Assembly (NCBI RefSeq): GCF_017599305.1
Contig: NZ_JAGFWR010000001.1
Coordinates: 186,001-250,000, forward strand
Source of the DNA: Micromonospora antibiotica
GTDB lineage: Bacteria; Actinomycetota; Actinomycetes; Mycobacteriales; Micromonosporaceae
Reading direction: 5' to 3'
Length of the DNA stretch: 64,000 bases
Shown: positions 25,345-33,545 of the stretch, piece by piece
Position numbering within the stretch: the stretch's first letter is position 1
Layout of the letters: each line of letters starts with the position of its first letter
The notes under the pieces: generated by a model
Told to the model about the DNA's origin: nothing
Databases searched by the model: none
Seen by the model: only the letters and a program-made list of their open reading frames with translations
Translations under genes and position numbers: made by a program

Positions 25345-26190
25345 ATGCCCACCGACCCGCGTGCCGTGCTCACCCGGCCCGCCCCACCGCCGGACCTGAC
25401 CGTCCGCTACGGCGACCGGCCGGAGCAGCTCGTCGACCTGCGCCGGCCGGCCGGGGGTGGTCCGGTCCGCCCGCTGGTGGCGGTGCTGCACGGCGGTTTC
25501 TGGCGGGCCGGGTACGACCGCACCCACACCGGCCCGCTCGCCGCCGCGCTGGCCGACCTGGGGTGGCCGGTGGCCCAGCTGGAGTACCGGCGCACCGGTC
25601 AGCCCGACGGGGGGTGGCCGAACACCCTCGCCGACGTCCGGGCGGGGGTGGCGGCGCTGCCCGGGTTGGCGGCGCGCGCCCTGCCGGGGCAGGTCGCCGA
25701 GGGGCCGCCGCTGCTGCTGGGGCACTCGGCGGGTGGGCAGCTCGCGCTGCACGTGGCGGCGCACGTCCCGCAGGCCGTGGGCGGGGTGCTGGCGCTGGCA
25801 CCGGTCGCCGACCTCGTCGAGGCGTACCGGCTGGATCTGGATTCGGGGGCGGTGGCCGCGCTGCTCGGCGGCGGCCCGGCCGAACACCCGCAGCGGTACG
25901 CGGTGGCCGACCCCCGCAGCTCGGTGCCGGCACGGACGCGGACGGTGATCGTGCACGGGATGCGGGACCGGCAGGTGCCGATCGCTCTGAGCAGGTCATA
26001 TGCTGCCACCGCACAAGCCGCTGGAGCCCCGGTCACCCTCGTTGAGCTGCCGGAATGCGAGCACTTCGGGTTGATCGACCCGCTCTCGGCGGCCTGGCCC
26101 GAGGTAAGGGCTGCGTTGCAGTCGCTGCTTGAAGATCAAGATCCATTGACGCAAGGCCGCTCACCAGGTAGAACGCCGGAGGGGCGGTGA
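25345..26190 (+). CDS. Alpha/beta-hydrolase (esterase/kynurenine formamidase-like)
   Basis: A 281-residue soluble hydrolase. Oxyanion-hole motif HGGFWRAGYDR, nucleophile elbow GHSAGG (Ser), acid and His candidates in VHGMRDRQVP and CEHFGLIDP. The arrangement (HGGFW followed by a GHSAGG elbow) resembles the kynurenine formamidase/carboxylesterase branch. Kynurenine genes are not nearby, so the substrate is open. The last ~20 residues (after ALQSLLEDQ) are low-complexity. Starts just after a TACCGT box. Confidence 0.85.
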   Translation: MPTDPRAVLTRPAPPPDLTVRYGDRPEQLVDLRRPAGGGPVRPLVAVLHGGFWRAGYDRTHTGPLAAALADLGWPVAQLEYRRTGQPDGGWPNTLADVRAGVAALPGLAARALPGQVAEGPPLLLGHSAGGQLALHVAAHVPQAVGGVLALAPVADLVEAYRLDLDSGAVAALLGGGPAEHPQRYAVADPRSSVPARTRTVIVHGMRDRQVPIALSRSYAATAQAAGAPVTLVELPECEHFGLIDPLSAAWPEVRAALQSLLEDQDPLTQGRSPGRTPEGR

Positions 26191-26219
26191 CGCCCGGCAA
26201 TGCTCCCGGAAGGATTTCG

Positions 26220-27434
26220 GTGTCGCAGATGAACCGCAGGCGGGCCCTCCAACTGTTGGCCGCGCTCGGTACGACCGGACTGGCCGCCGCCTGCGGCACG
26301 GACGACACCGAGACGCCGGTCGTGGGCAAACCGATCAAGATCGGGCTGATCCGGCCGGAGAGCGGCGTCGGCAAAGCCATCGGCGAGGACATCGAGAACG
26401 GCTTCCAGCTCTTCCTGGCCATGAACGGGCAGCAGCTCGGCGGGCACCCGGTGACCGTGGCGACCGTCGACGAGGGGGACAACGCCAAGAGCGGCCAGGC
26501 CGCCGTCGACTCCCTGCTCGCCCAGAACGTGCTCGCCATGACCGGCGTCGTCAACTCCACCGTGATGTCCGGCATCCGCGACGCGGTGGAGAAGGCCCGG
26601 GTGCCGCTGATCGGGTCCAACGCCTCCCCACCCAGCCTCCAGAGCGTCGTCTACATCTGGCGGACGTCGTACGTGCTCGACGAGCCGGGCCGCGCGCTCG
26701 GGTCGTACCTGCGGCGAACACTTCCCGCCGGCAGCCGGCTCGCCATCGTCACCCCGGAGGGCACCGCCAGCCAGGACGTGATCAACGGGTTCCGGGACGG
26801 CTTCGGCACCGACGACCCCCGGATCATCGGCGACCCCATCCTCACCACCGCCAACCCCACCCCGGGCGAGAACGAGTTCAGCGCGCAGATCAACGAGGCG
26901 CTCAGCCGCCAGCCCGACGGGATCTTCTGCTTCTATTCCGGCACCGCGGGTGAGCAGTTCATCAGGCAACTGCGCCGCAGCCGCTGGTTCGGCGACATCT
27001 ACGCGCCCGGCTTCCTGACCGAGGGCAACATCCTCACCGACCTGCGCTCGACCCTGGTCAACGCGGACGACAGCCTCAAGGCCGGCACCATCCAGACCTC
27101 GCTGAACTACTCGGCCGACCTCAACAACAACGCCAACCGGATCTTCGCCTCGGCCTACCGCAAGACCTACAACGTCTCGCCCACCACCTACGCGATGGCC
27201 TCGTACGACGCCGCGCAGGTGCTCGACAAGGCGATCCGGCTGGCCGGCGCGGAACCCACCGCGCAGCAGGTCAACCTGGCGCTGGGCAAGATCGGCCAGA
27301 TCGACAGCCCGCGCGGGCCGTGGCAGTTCAACCAGCCGCGTACGCCGCAGCAGAAGTGGTACCTGCGCAAGGTGCAGTTCGACGGCCGGCTGCTCTCCAA
27401 CGTCCTGATCAACGAGATCGCCACCCTCGGCTGA
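26220..27434 (+). CDS. Branched-chain amino acid-type ABC substrate-binding lipoprotein
   Basis: A 404-residue lipoprotein of the Leu/Ile/Val-binding (Peripla_BP_6) class. The signal is MNRRRALQLLAALGTTGLAA followed by the lipobox Cys (AAAC); the RRR also suits Tat export. The mature part begins KPIKIGLIRPESGVGKAIGED, with a typical first-lobe pattern and GVVNSTVMSGIRDAVEK, PLIGSNASPPSL, YAPGFLTEGN. GTG 26220 was chosen for GGAAGG 6-11 nt upstream. No permease or ATPase gene is adjacent, so it either serves a distant transporter or has a sensing role. Ligand unknown. Confidence 0.88.
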   Translation: MSQMNRRRALQLLAALGTTGLAAACGTDDTETPVVGKPIKIGLIRPESGVGKAIGEDIENGFQLFLAMNGQQLGGHPVTVATVDEGDNAKSGQAAVDSLLAQNVLAMTGVVNSTVMSGIRDAVEKARVPLIGSNASPPSLQSVVYIWRTSYVLDEPGRALGSYLRRTLPAGSRLAIVTPEGTASQDVINGFRDGFGTDDPRIIGDPILTTANPTPGENEFSAQINEALSRQPDGIFCFYSGTAGEQFIRQLRRSRWFGDIYAPGFLTEGNILTDLRSTLVNADDSLKAGTIQTSLNYSADLNNNANRIFASAYRKTYNVSPTTYAMASYDAAQVLDKAIRLAGAEPTAQQVNLALGKIGQIDSPRGPWQFNQPRTPQQKWYLRKVQFDGRLLSNVLINEIATLG

Positions 27435-27569
27435 GCCGCCCCACAGCCGGCCGGCATGCAGGCGGTGGCGGGCAGGCCAGGCGGTGGCGGCCGTGGCGGG
27501 GCAGGCCGTGGCGGCCCTTCGCGGCATGGCACCGGTCAGGGCAGGCCGTGGCGTGGTGGTGGGCGCGGC

Positions 27570-27630
27570 GGTCAGGGGCGCAGCCCGTCAGGGGCGCAGC
27601 GGTCAGGGGCGCAGCGGTCAGGGGCGCAGC
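27570..27630. repeat. 15/16-bp tandem repeat, 4 copies, carrying the ddaH stop codon
   Basis: GGTCAGGGGCGCAGC recurs at 27570, 27585 (with CC), 27601 and 27616. TCA of the last copy is the ddaH stop; the copy also contains the final Leu-Arg-Pro codons. The preceding 100 bp hold looser GGCAGGCCGTGGCGG repeats. Confidence 0.85.
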
Positions 27631-28448
27631 TCGGCGATGCAGCACTTGACGCTGCCGCCGCCCTTCTTCAGCTCGGCCAACTCCACCGGCACCGGGGTGT
27701 ACCCGGCCGCCTTGAGCTTCCCGGCCAGCCGGGTCGCCTCGCTGTTGAGCACCACGTTCGCCCCATCGCTGACCAGGTTCAGCCCGAAGGCCAACGCGTC
27801 CTCGTCGTCGGCGAGCACCGCGTCCGGGAAGAGCTGGGTGAGCACCCGCTGGCTGGCCGCCGAGAAGGCCCCCGGAAAGTACGCGACGTTGCCGTCGTCG
27901 ATCGAGGCGAGCGCCACGTCCAGGTGGTAGAAACGCGGGTCGACCAGGCGCAGCGACACCACCGGGCGGCCCAGCGCCTCCTGCGCCTCGGCGTGCGCCA
28001 GCAACTCGGTGCGGAACCCGTGCCCGGCGAGGACCAGCCCGCCGTGCGCCTCCGGCAGGTAGGCGAAGTCGCCCTCCCCCTCGTTGGTCTCGCTCGGCGC
28101 GATGAAGTGCCAGCCGTGCTCCTGGTAGAACGCCCGGTGCGCGGCGGCCTCGGCGGCCCGCTGCTCGTGCTTGAACTGCGCGCCGTAGACCGTCCCGTCC
28201 ACCACGAAGGCACCGTTGGCCGCGAAGACCATGTCCGGCAGCCCCGCCTGCGGGGTCAGCACGTGCACCTCGTGCCCGAGCCCGACCAGCGTGTCCCGCA
28301 GCCGGTCCCACTGTTTGACCGCCAGCACCACGTCGACACCGGTGGTGACGTCCATCCACGGATTGATGGCGTACTCGACCGCGAAGTACTCCGGGGCACA
28401 CATCAGATATGTCCGCTTTCGCGGGACGCGCTGCTGGTTCACGGTCAC
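27618..28448 (-). CDS. ddaH: Dimethylarginine dimethylaminohydrolase/guanidino hydrolase
   Basis: A 276-residue pentein-fold enzyme. Motifs: YLMCAPEYFAVEYAINPWMD at the start, PDMVFAANGAFVVD (substrate Asp), GEGDFAYLPEAHGGLVLAGH, FYHLDVALASIDDGNVAYFP (His-Asp), LNSEATRLAG, and the nucleophile Cys in GGSVKCCIAEL (about residue 269). It would hydrolyse methylated arginine or a related guanidino compound to citrulline or ornithine. The divergent Lrp-type regulator 62 bp away probably controls it. GTG 28448 was chosen because it fits the conserved N-terminus. Confidence 0.88.
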   Translation of the reverse strand: MTVNQQRVPRKRTYLMCAPEYFAVEYAINPWMDVTTGVDVVLAVKQWDRLRDTLVGLGHEVHVLTPQAGLPDMVFAANGAFVVDGTVYGAQFKHEQRAAEAAAHRAFYQEHGWHFIAPSETNEGEGDFAYLPEAHGGLVLAGHGFRTELLAHAEAQEALGRPVVSLRLVDPRFYHLDVALASIDDGNVAYFPGAFSAASQRVLTQLFPDAVLADDEDALAFGLNLVSDGANVVLNSEATRLAGKLKAAGYTPVPVELAELKKGGGSVKCCIAELRP

Positions 28449-28510
28449 CAAGGGTAGGTAGCGTAGAACGTTGGTAACAGCCACAACCATTGCTTCCACG
28501 AGGCGGAACG

Positions 28511-28969
28511 TTGCAGATAGACGCGGTCGACCAGCGAATCATTGCGTTGCTCGTAGCGGACGCCCGAACCTCGTACGCGGACATCGGCAACCGGGTGTCA
28601 CTCTCCGCTCCTGCGGTCAAGCGACGGGTGGACCGGCTGCGGGCCACCGGGGTGATCCGGGGCTTCACCGCCGTGGTGGACCCGGCCGCCGTCGGCTGGA
28701 CCACGGAGGCGTTCGTCGAGTTGTTCTGCGCCGGCCGGACCACACCCACCCAACTGGGGGTGGCCGCCCGCCGGCACCCCGAGGTGGTCGGCGCCTACAC
28801 CGTCTCCGGTGAGGCCGACGCGCTCGTGCACCTGCGGGCCGCCGACATCTCCCACCTGGAGGAGGCACTGGAACGGCTCCGGGCGGAGCCGTTCGTCACC
28901 TCCACCCGGAGCACCATCGTGCTGTCCCGACTGGTCGAGTCGCCCGGCGTCGGCCCGTCCACCCCCTGA
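28511..28969 (+). CDS. Lrp/AsnC-family transcriptional regulator
   Basis: A 152-residue regulator. N-terminal winged helix IDAVDQRIIALLVADARTSY and SLSAPAVKRRVDRLRATGVI (recognition helix). C-terminal RAM/ligand domain from FVELFCAGRTTP to VHLRAADISHLEEALERL. The TTG start at 28511 was chosen for GAGGCGG 4-10 nt upstream and the family-typical MQIDAVDQRII start. It lies divergent from ddaH with 62 bp between the starts and probably regulates that gene in response to an amino acid. Confidence 0.9.
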   Translation: MQIDAVDQRIIALLVADARTSYADIGNRVSLSAPAVKRRVDRLRATGVIRGFTAVVDPAAVGWTTEAFVELFCAGRTTPTQLGVAARRHPEVVGAYTVSGEADALVHLRAADISHLEEALERLRAEPFVTSTRSTIVLSRLVESPGVGPSTP

Positions 28970-28980
28970 CCGCCCGCGCC

Positions 28981-29034
28981 GCCCATGCCGGTCGGGCCGG
29001 TCGAGCCGCCCATGCCGGTCGGGCCGGTCGAGCC
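28981..29034. repeat. 27-bp perfect tandem duplication after the Lrp gene
   Basis: Two identical 27-bp units beginning GCCCATGCCGGTCGGG at 28981 and 29008, followed by shorter GGTCGGGCC echoes to about 29050. It lies 11 bp past the Lrp stop. The remaining intergenic sequence to 29132 shows no gene. Confidence 0.85.
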
Positions 29035-29132
29035 GGTCGGGCCCGTCGGGCCGCACCCGGCGGCGCAGCCAGCAGCCGGGCAGCAGCGCGGCGGCAGGCC
29101 GGCGGCGGCGTGGTTGTCTGGTGGGCGGAGGA

Positions 29133-30245
29133 TCAGAGGTACATGCCGGTGCGGTGTTCGCTGTCGCCCCGGCCCGGCTTGTCACCCTCGCCGAAGAACC
29201 GCTTCCCGCCGAACTCACCGTGCAGCCGGTCGTCCAACTCGTCGGCGAGCCCCGTCATCACCTGCACCGCCAGCATCAGGTGGGTGGCCTGGAAGTTGCG
29301 CCCGAAGACCGGGATGGACGCCCACACCGTGTCGTCGGCGCAGTACAACCGGCCGATCGGCATCCGGTTGGTCAGCTCGGAGAGTTTCACGTACAGCCGC
29401 TCGGTCGGCTCGACCTCGGTCAGCACCGGCGAGAAGACGTCGACCAGCGGCGGGTTGTCCCGCACCCGGACGAAGACCATCGCCGACCCGGCCCGGATGT
29501 TGATGTCGCCGTCGGAGTCGATCTGAAGGTGGTCGGAGGTCGACTTCAGCATGGTCGACACCACCGTGCGGACCCGTTCGGGCAGGTCCAGGACCTCCTG
29601 CTCACCGTTCTGCGCGCTCGCCGCAGCGGCCAGTGCCTCGTCGAGGTCGGCCTCGACGTCCTGGTCGGGGCCGAACTCGCTGCGCGCGGTGCCGAGCGCC
29701 TCGATCGGCAACGACTCTCCCTCGGCGTCCTGACTGAGATAGACCAGAAAGGCCGGGTGCGGTGCGCCGTACACGTCCCGCAGGGTGCGGGAGAGCAGCC
29801 CGGCCAGCTTGCTGGCGTCGTCGGCCACCCCGTCCAGGCCGAAGTGTTCGCCGGAGCCCGCCACCACGCCGGGCGGCGACCAGCCGAGCGCGATCATGTC
29901 GGCCACCGCCGCACGGTCCAGCCGGAAGCCCTGCGGCAGGGTGGCGTTGCCCACCGCCCGGGCGGAGATCCGACCCCCCTCACCGACGCTCACGCTGATC
30001 GAATAGACCGCGTCACCCGTGCCGGAGGCGGTCGGGTCCAGAGTGAGTTCGAGCTGCGCCCCGGCGGGCAGCTCACGCAGCCGCGCGGCCAGCGCCCGGG
30101 CGAACTCCCGCCACGCCTCGGTGACCTTGGCCCGCAGATCGGCCGTGCTCGGCTCGTCCAGCAGGACCGAATCGTGGTGGTCGTGGTGCGCCGGCGAGGT
30201 GCCGGGCTGATCACCGGTCGGCTTCGAGGGGTGGTCCGCCGTCAT
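29133..30245 (-). CDS. YbjN/T3SS-chaperone-like protein with a Bpa-like C-terminal tail
   Basis: A 370-residue soluble protein. N-terminal domain about 30-170 (STADLRAKVTEAWREFARAL, LELTLDPTASGTGDAVYSIS). C-terminal YbjN-like domain about 215-345 (VRTVVSTMLKSTSDHLQIDS, INIRAGSAMVFVRVRDNPPL, LYVKLSELTNRMPIGRLYCA, LMLAVQVMTGLADELDDRL). YbjN-type domains have the fold of type III secretion chaperones, and a peptide-binding role has been proposed. The C-terminus is EHRTGMYL, closely matching GHNTGQYL of Bpa; MYL fits the HbYX proteasome-docking rule. I infer a possible proteasome-linked chaperone. No recognised enzyme motif. Confidence 0.75.
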   Translation of the reverse strand: MTADHPSKPTGDQPGTSPAHHDHHDSVLLDEPSTADLRAKVTEAWREFARALAARLRELPAGAQLELTLDPTASGTGDAVYSISVSVGEGGRISARAVGNATLPQGFRLDRAAVADMIALGWSPPGVVAGSGEHFGLDGVADDASKLAGLLSRTLRDVYGAPHPAFLVYLSQDAEGESLPIEALGTARSEFGPDQDVEADLDEALAAAASAQNGEQEVLDLPERVRTVVSTMLKSTSDHLQIDSDGDINIRAGSAMVFVRVRDNPPLVDVFSPVLTEVEPTERLYVKLSELTNRMPIGRLYCADDTVWASIPVFGRNFQATHLMLAVQVMTGLADELDDRLHGEFGGKRFFGEGDKPGRGDSEHRTGMYL

Positions 30246-30415
30246 GATCGCCTCCGTCCGTCAAGGTCACCCTACCCAGGCGGGCCGGAGAACGAATCCA
30301 CCGCGACCGGCATCGGACACCGTCGCCGACGATCGTGGCGGCGAGAGATCACGACGTGACGGGATCACCGGTGGGGCGGCCGGTCAGCCGGCCACGACGG
30401 TCATTGCCGGGCCGC

Positions 30416-30712
30416 TCAGGGTGCCGGCGGTGCCGACCGGCCGACCTCGGACGCCAGCCGGTCGGGGCGCTCACCGCCCAGCTCCACCGGCCACTGGGCG
30501 GCCAGTCCGCTGAGCCGGGCCGCCGCCGCTGCCGGGTCCGCACCGCGCCCGACCGCCACCCCCAGCAGGTACGCGGTGACCGGCGCACCCGGCCGCAGCA
30601 CCTGGTGGGCGACGTCCCGGGCCAGGTCCAGCACGGTCGGCACCGACACCTCGGCCGGGTCGAGACCCAGCTCGGCGCAGGCCGCCGTCACCCAGTCGTC
30701 CAGCACGGTCAT
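30416..30712 (-). CDS. DUF6457 domain protein, mobA partner
   Basis: A 98-residue protein: [60 protein letters not shown]. This is the small helical domain found fused to or next to MobA in actinobacteria (DUF6457). It overlaps the 3' end of mobA by 4 bp and is certainly co-transcribed. Probably assists molybdenum cofactor maturation; its molecular role is unknown. ATG 30712 was chosen from the overlap. Confidence 0.8.
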   Translation of the reverse strand: MTVLDDWVTAACAELGLDPAEVSVPTVLDLARDVAHQVLRPGAPVTAYLLGVAVGRGADPAAAAARLSGLAAQWPVELGGERPDRLASEVGRSAPPAP

Positions 30713-31536
30713 CGCGTCCACTCCTCCGCCCGGCGAATGTCGGAGTCAGTGTCGCAGTCGAACCACGGTGGCGGGCCGGCAGCGGACCAGACCAACTCGC
30801 GTACGGTCAGCTCACCCAGGAGTTCCCGCATCGACGCCCCGGCGAGGGCTTCGGCCCCCCCGCCGCCGCCGGCCCGCCCGGTGCCCCGGACGCCCCCGGC
30901 CCCGCCGGCCGTTCCGGGCAGGTCCGCGTTGCCGGGCAGGTCCGCGTTCCCGGGCAGCTCCGCGTTGCCGGGCAGCTCCGCGTTCCCGGACAGGTCCGCG
31001 TTGCCGGCAGCACCGGCGGTGCCGAGCAGCTCCGCGATCCCGGCGGCCCCGACACTCCCGGCGGCCCCGGATCGGCGGGTGGCTACCCGGGCCAGCGCGG
31101 CGCGTAGCGACGGCACCCGCCACACCCCGCACAACGGTTGCCGCCGGCCCCGGTCGTCGAGGAGACAGACGCCGTCCGGTGCCTCCGGGCCGGACCCGGC
31201 GGCGAGCGCGTCGAGTAGCACGCCGACGGCCGGGCGGGTGAGCAGCGGCAGGTCGGCGGCGAACAGGGCGACCACCGTCGTACCCGGGTGGAGCAGGGCC
31301 AGTCCGGCGGCCGTCGCGGCCACCGGGCCACCGCCCGCCGGCTCCTCCCGGGTCACCAGCACGTCGACCGGCAGCGACCCGCCCGGCCCGACCAGCACCC
31401 GGGGCGTGGCGTCAGCAACGGCGGCGAGCACCCGGTCGCGCATCGACAGCCCGTGCACCGGCACCGCCGGCTTGTCCCGCCCACCCATCCGGCGGGCCGC
31501 ACCACCGGCCAGCACCACCGCCGCGTACGCCGTCAT
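30709..31536 (-). CDS. mobA: Molybdenum cofactor guanylyltransferase with internal repeats
   Basis: A 275-residue NTP-transferase. The nucleotide loop is [35 protein letters not shown] and [11 protein letters not shown] are the substrate and metal blocks; [14 protein letters not shown] follows. It attaches GMP to molybdopterin. MobA is normally about 190-210 residues; the extra length here is a Gly/Asn/Ala insert of 18-bp repeats (GNAELP-type units, about residues 165-220) before the C-terminal helix. Such an insert should loop out, but could affect activity. TACCGT lies 6 nt upstream of the ATG. Confidence 0.85.
   Translation of the reverse strand: MTAYAAVVLAGGAARRMGGRDKPAVPVHGLSMRDRVLAAVADATPRVLVGPGGSLPVDVLVTREEPAGGGPVAATAAGLALLHPGTTVVALFAADLPLLTRPAVGVLLDALAAGSGPEAPDGVCLLDDRGRRQPLCGVWRVPSLRAALARVATRRSGAAGSVGAAGIAELLGTAGAAGNADLSGNAELPGNAELPGNADLPGNADLPGTAGGAGGVRGTGRAGGGGGAEALAGASMRELLGELTVRELVWSAAGPPPWFDCDTDSDIRRAEEWTR
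30917..31006. repeat. Five 18-bp tandem repeats inside mobA
   Basis: Units at 30917, 30935, 30953, 30971 and 30989, such as GGCAGGTCCGCGTTGCCG, with degenerate copies on both sides (30899-31042). They keep the mobA frame and encode G-N-A-D/E-L-P. Confidence 0.9.
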
Positions 31537-31542
31537 CCGGTC

Positions 31543-31548
31543 ACGGTA
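31543..31548 (-). promoter_or_regulatory. Leaderless -10 box of mobA
   Basis: TACCGT on the minus strand ends 6 nt before the ATG at 31536. Confidence 0.5.
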
Positions 31549-31640
31549 GCGGTCCGGTTCCCACCCGGCCCGGCCATCGTGATCCGGTCCCTGCCCTCCC
31601 CGGTCGATCCTGTCGCGTTCCACGGTCGCCGGGGCCGGCA

Positions 31641-31668
31641 CCGGGTGCCCCGCCGGACGGGCACCCGG
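31641..31668. promoter_or_regulatory. Perfect inverted repeat between mobA and fdhD
   Basis: CCGGGTGCCC and GGGCACCCGG, 10-bp arms around an 8-nt centre, in the 222-bp divergent region. Position suggests an operator shared by mobA and fdhD; an RNA hairpin in the fdhD leader is the alternative. Confidence 0.35.
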
Positions 31669-31758
31669 CAGGCCGACGGGGTCACCGGCCGAACAGGCGA
31701 CCGCGCAGCCAGGGTGGTCACCGTGCGGGAGGCCGGGTGGGCGGGGCAGGATGGCGGG

Positions 31759-32613
31759 ATGGGACGGGCCACTGACCGGCGGAGCGTGCTCCGGATCGAC
31801 CTCGACGCGGCGGACGACGCCCGGGTGGCGCTGCGCCGGCCCGACACGCTCGCCGTGGAGGAACCGCTGGAGATCCGGGTCGGTCCGGGTGGCCCGGGTC
31901 GACGCCGCCCGCTGGCGGTGACCATGCGTACCCCCGGTGACGACCTCGACCTGGCCATCGGTTTCCTGCTGACCGAAGGGCTGATCCGCAGCGACGCCGA
32001 CGTGCACACCGCCCAGCTCTGCTCCGGGGTGGAGACACCGAACACGTACAACGTGGTCGACGTGGTGCTCTCCCCCGGCGTGCCGGCACCGGAGACGGAC
32101 CCGACGCGCAACTTCTACACCACCAGTTCCTGCGGGGTGTGCGGCAAGGCCAGCATCGACGCGGTGCGTACCCGGTCCCGTTTTCCCGTCGCGGACGACC
32201 CGCTCACCGTGCCGGCGAAGCTGCTGGCGGAGCTGCCGGACCGGCTGCGCGCCGCGCAGCGTGCCTTCGACCGCACCGGCGGCCTGCACGCGGCGGGCCT
32301 GTTCACCCCCGACGGTGAGCTGGTGGTGCTGCGCGAGGACGTCGGCCGGCACAACGCCGTCGACAAGGTGATCGGCTGGGCGGTGCGGCAACGACGGCTG
32401 CCGCTCGCCGGGCACCTGCTGATGGTGTCCGGCCGGGCGAGTTTCGAGCTGACCCAGAAGGCGTGGATGGCCGGGGTACCGCTGCTGGCGGCGGTCTCCG
32501 CCCCGAGCACCCTCGCCGCCGACCTGGCCGACGAGGCGGGCCTGACCCTGGTCGGTTTCCTCCGTGGTCGCACCATGAACGTCTACACCGGCGCGCACCG
32601 CGTCACCCCCTGA
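31759..32613 (+). CDS. fdhD: Formate dehydrogenase sulfurtransferase FdhD
   Basis: A 284-residue protein. The persulfide loop is [12 protein letters not shown] (Cys125 and Cys128). Other family blocks: [77 protein letters not shown]. It passes sulfur from a cysteine desulfurase to the bis-MGD cofactor and is required for active formate dehydrogenase. The divergent mobA makes the same cofactor. ATG 31759 has CAGGAT 6 nt upstream. No fdh structural genes are in the window. Confidence 0.94.
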   Translation: MGRATDRRSVLRIDLDAADDARVALRRPDTLAVEEPLEIRVGPGGPGRRRPLAVTMRTPGDDLDLAIGFLLTEGLIRSDADVHTAQLCSGVETPNTYNVVDVVLSPGVPAPETDPTRNFYTTSSCGVCGKASIDAVRTRSRFPVADDPLTVPAKLLAELPDRLRAAQRAFDRTGGLHAAGLFTPDGELVVLREDVGRHNAVDKVIGWAVRQRRLPLAGHLLMVSGRASFELTQKAWMAGVPLLAAVSAPSTLAADLADEAGLTLVGFLRGRTMNVYTGAHRVTP

Positions 32614-32925
32614 ACCCCGCAACTCCTGCCCCGGGCGGCGGCTCAGACCCGCGCGGCGGCTCAGACCCGGACGGCGGCTCAGACGCGGACGGCGGACCGG
32701 TCGATGCGGTTCGGCCGGTGGCGGGTGCGGCGTGTGGCGGGCGGCGCGGGTCGGTGGCCGGTGCGGCGGGTTGGCGGGCGGCGCGGGTCGGTGGATGTCC
32801 GGCGGTGGATTGTGGAGTGTTCTTGTCGCCAGGGCCGCAACAATTCTCCACAATCCGCCGGCAGCCGCTGCCGGTTCCAGCGGCGGCACGGCGATCCGGC
32901 AGCGGCACGGCGACCGGGAGAGGGA
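32614..32925. repeat. Repeat-rich intergenic region after fdhD
   Basis: No gene seen. It holds a 15-bp repeat GGCGGCTCAGACCCG (three copies, about 32636-32685) and a 23-bp direct repeat at 32735-32757 and 32772-32794 beginning TGGCGGGCGGCGCGGG. There is also an imperfect inverted repeat: CGGCGGTGGATTGTGGAG (32800) with CTCCACAATCCGCCG (32846-32860). The inverted repeat lies between convergent genes and may terminate both. Its arm contains TTCTCCACA, a DnaA-box-like word. Confidence 0.7.
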
Positions 32926-33180
32926 TCAGCGGTCCGGCGGGCGGACCCAGGTGAGGAAGCGGTCGGTCACGTCGATCCGGCGACCGTTGTCGAGTTGCGT
33001 CAGGTGTTCGGTCGCCTCCGCCGACAGGCTGGCCAGCAGGGCGAGCAGTCCGGGCCGGTCGCCGTCGTACCTCGCGAGGAGGGCGAGTTTCGCCTCCCCG
33101 CACGGCCACGGCCTCGCATCGATCCGGCACAGCCAGATCGGCCGCAGCGGCGTGTGCCGGCCGGGCAGCGGCCCGGTCAC
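32926..33180 (-). CDS. Small conserved actinobacterial protein
   Basis: An 84-residue protein: GRHTPLRPIWLCRIDARPWP, then CGEAKLALLARY and a C-terminal FLTWVRPPDR. Short proteins with this layout (P-W-C-x-x-C/D-x-x-P-W-P-C followed by a helix) are common in actinobacteria next to XRE/DUF397 modules. The two Cys could bind metal, although one position of the usual pair is Arg-Ile-Asp here. GTG 33180 overlaps the stop of the upstream gene by 4 bp. Function unknown. Confidence 0.65.
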   Translation of the reverse strand: MTGPLPGRHTPLRPIWLCRIDARPWPCGEAKLALLARYDGDRPGLLALLASLSAEATEHLTQLDNGRRIDVTDRFLTWVRPPDR

Positions 33181-33545
33181 GGTGTCCCCGCCGACCGCGA
33201 CGCCCGCCCCCGGCCGGGCCGCGCGTCCCGGGGGACCGCCGTCCCCCGCCGCGAGACCGTCGACCCACCCCGCCGGGCCGGGGGAGCCGGGAAGGTCCGG
33301 GTGGGGGCGCGGTCCGGCTGCGGGGTGGGCCGGCGCACACCCGCCGGCATCAGGAACAGGGTCCGCCACCGCACCGCGTCGCCGGCAGCATCCAGCTGGT
33401 ACGCGTCGATCCACACCCACCCGTCGTACGTGTGCCAGTCGGTCAGCACCCGGATGACCCGGACCGTGATCGGCTGGATGAACTGCACGCTGGCGGTACG
33501 TGACAGGTGCAGCACGTCTCCCGACCTGATCTCCGGCGGAGTCAC
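33177..33545 (-). CDS. Hypothetical protein, second of a three-gene overlap cluster
   Basis: A 122-residue protein. The first 70 residues look ordered: TPPEIRSGDVLHLSRTASVQ, FIQPITVRVIRVLTDWHTYD, GWVWIDAYQLD. They may form a small beta-barrel. The C-terminal 50 residues are Arg/Pro-rich and disordered. Both ends overlap neighbours by 4 bp (GTGA), so it is translated with them. I do not recognise a named family. GTG 33545 was chosen because of the overlap. Confidence 0.6.
   Translation of the reverse strand: MTPPEIRSGDVLHLSRTASVQFIQPITVRVIRVLTDWHTYDGWVWIDAYQLDAAGDAVRWRTLFLMPAGVRRPTPQPDRAPTRTFPAPPARRGGSTVSRRGTAVPRDARPGRGRASRSAGTP

Noticed and set aside
29381..29398. Second parS-like word (GTTTCACGTACAGC) inside the YbjN-type gene
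   Set aside because: Three mismatches in the critical right half; not credible.
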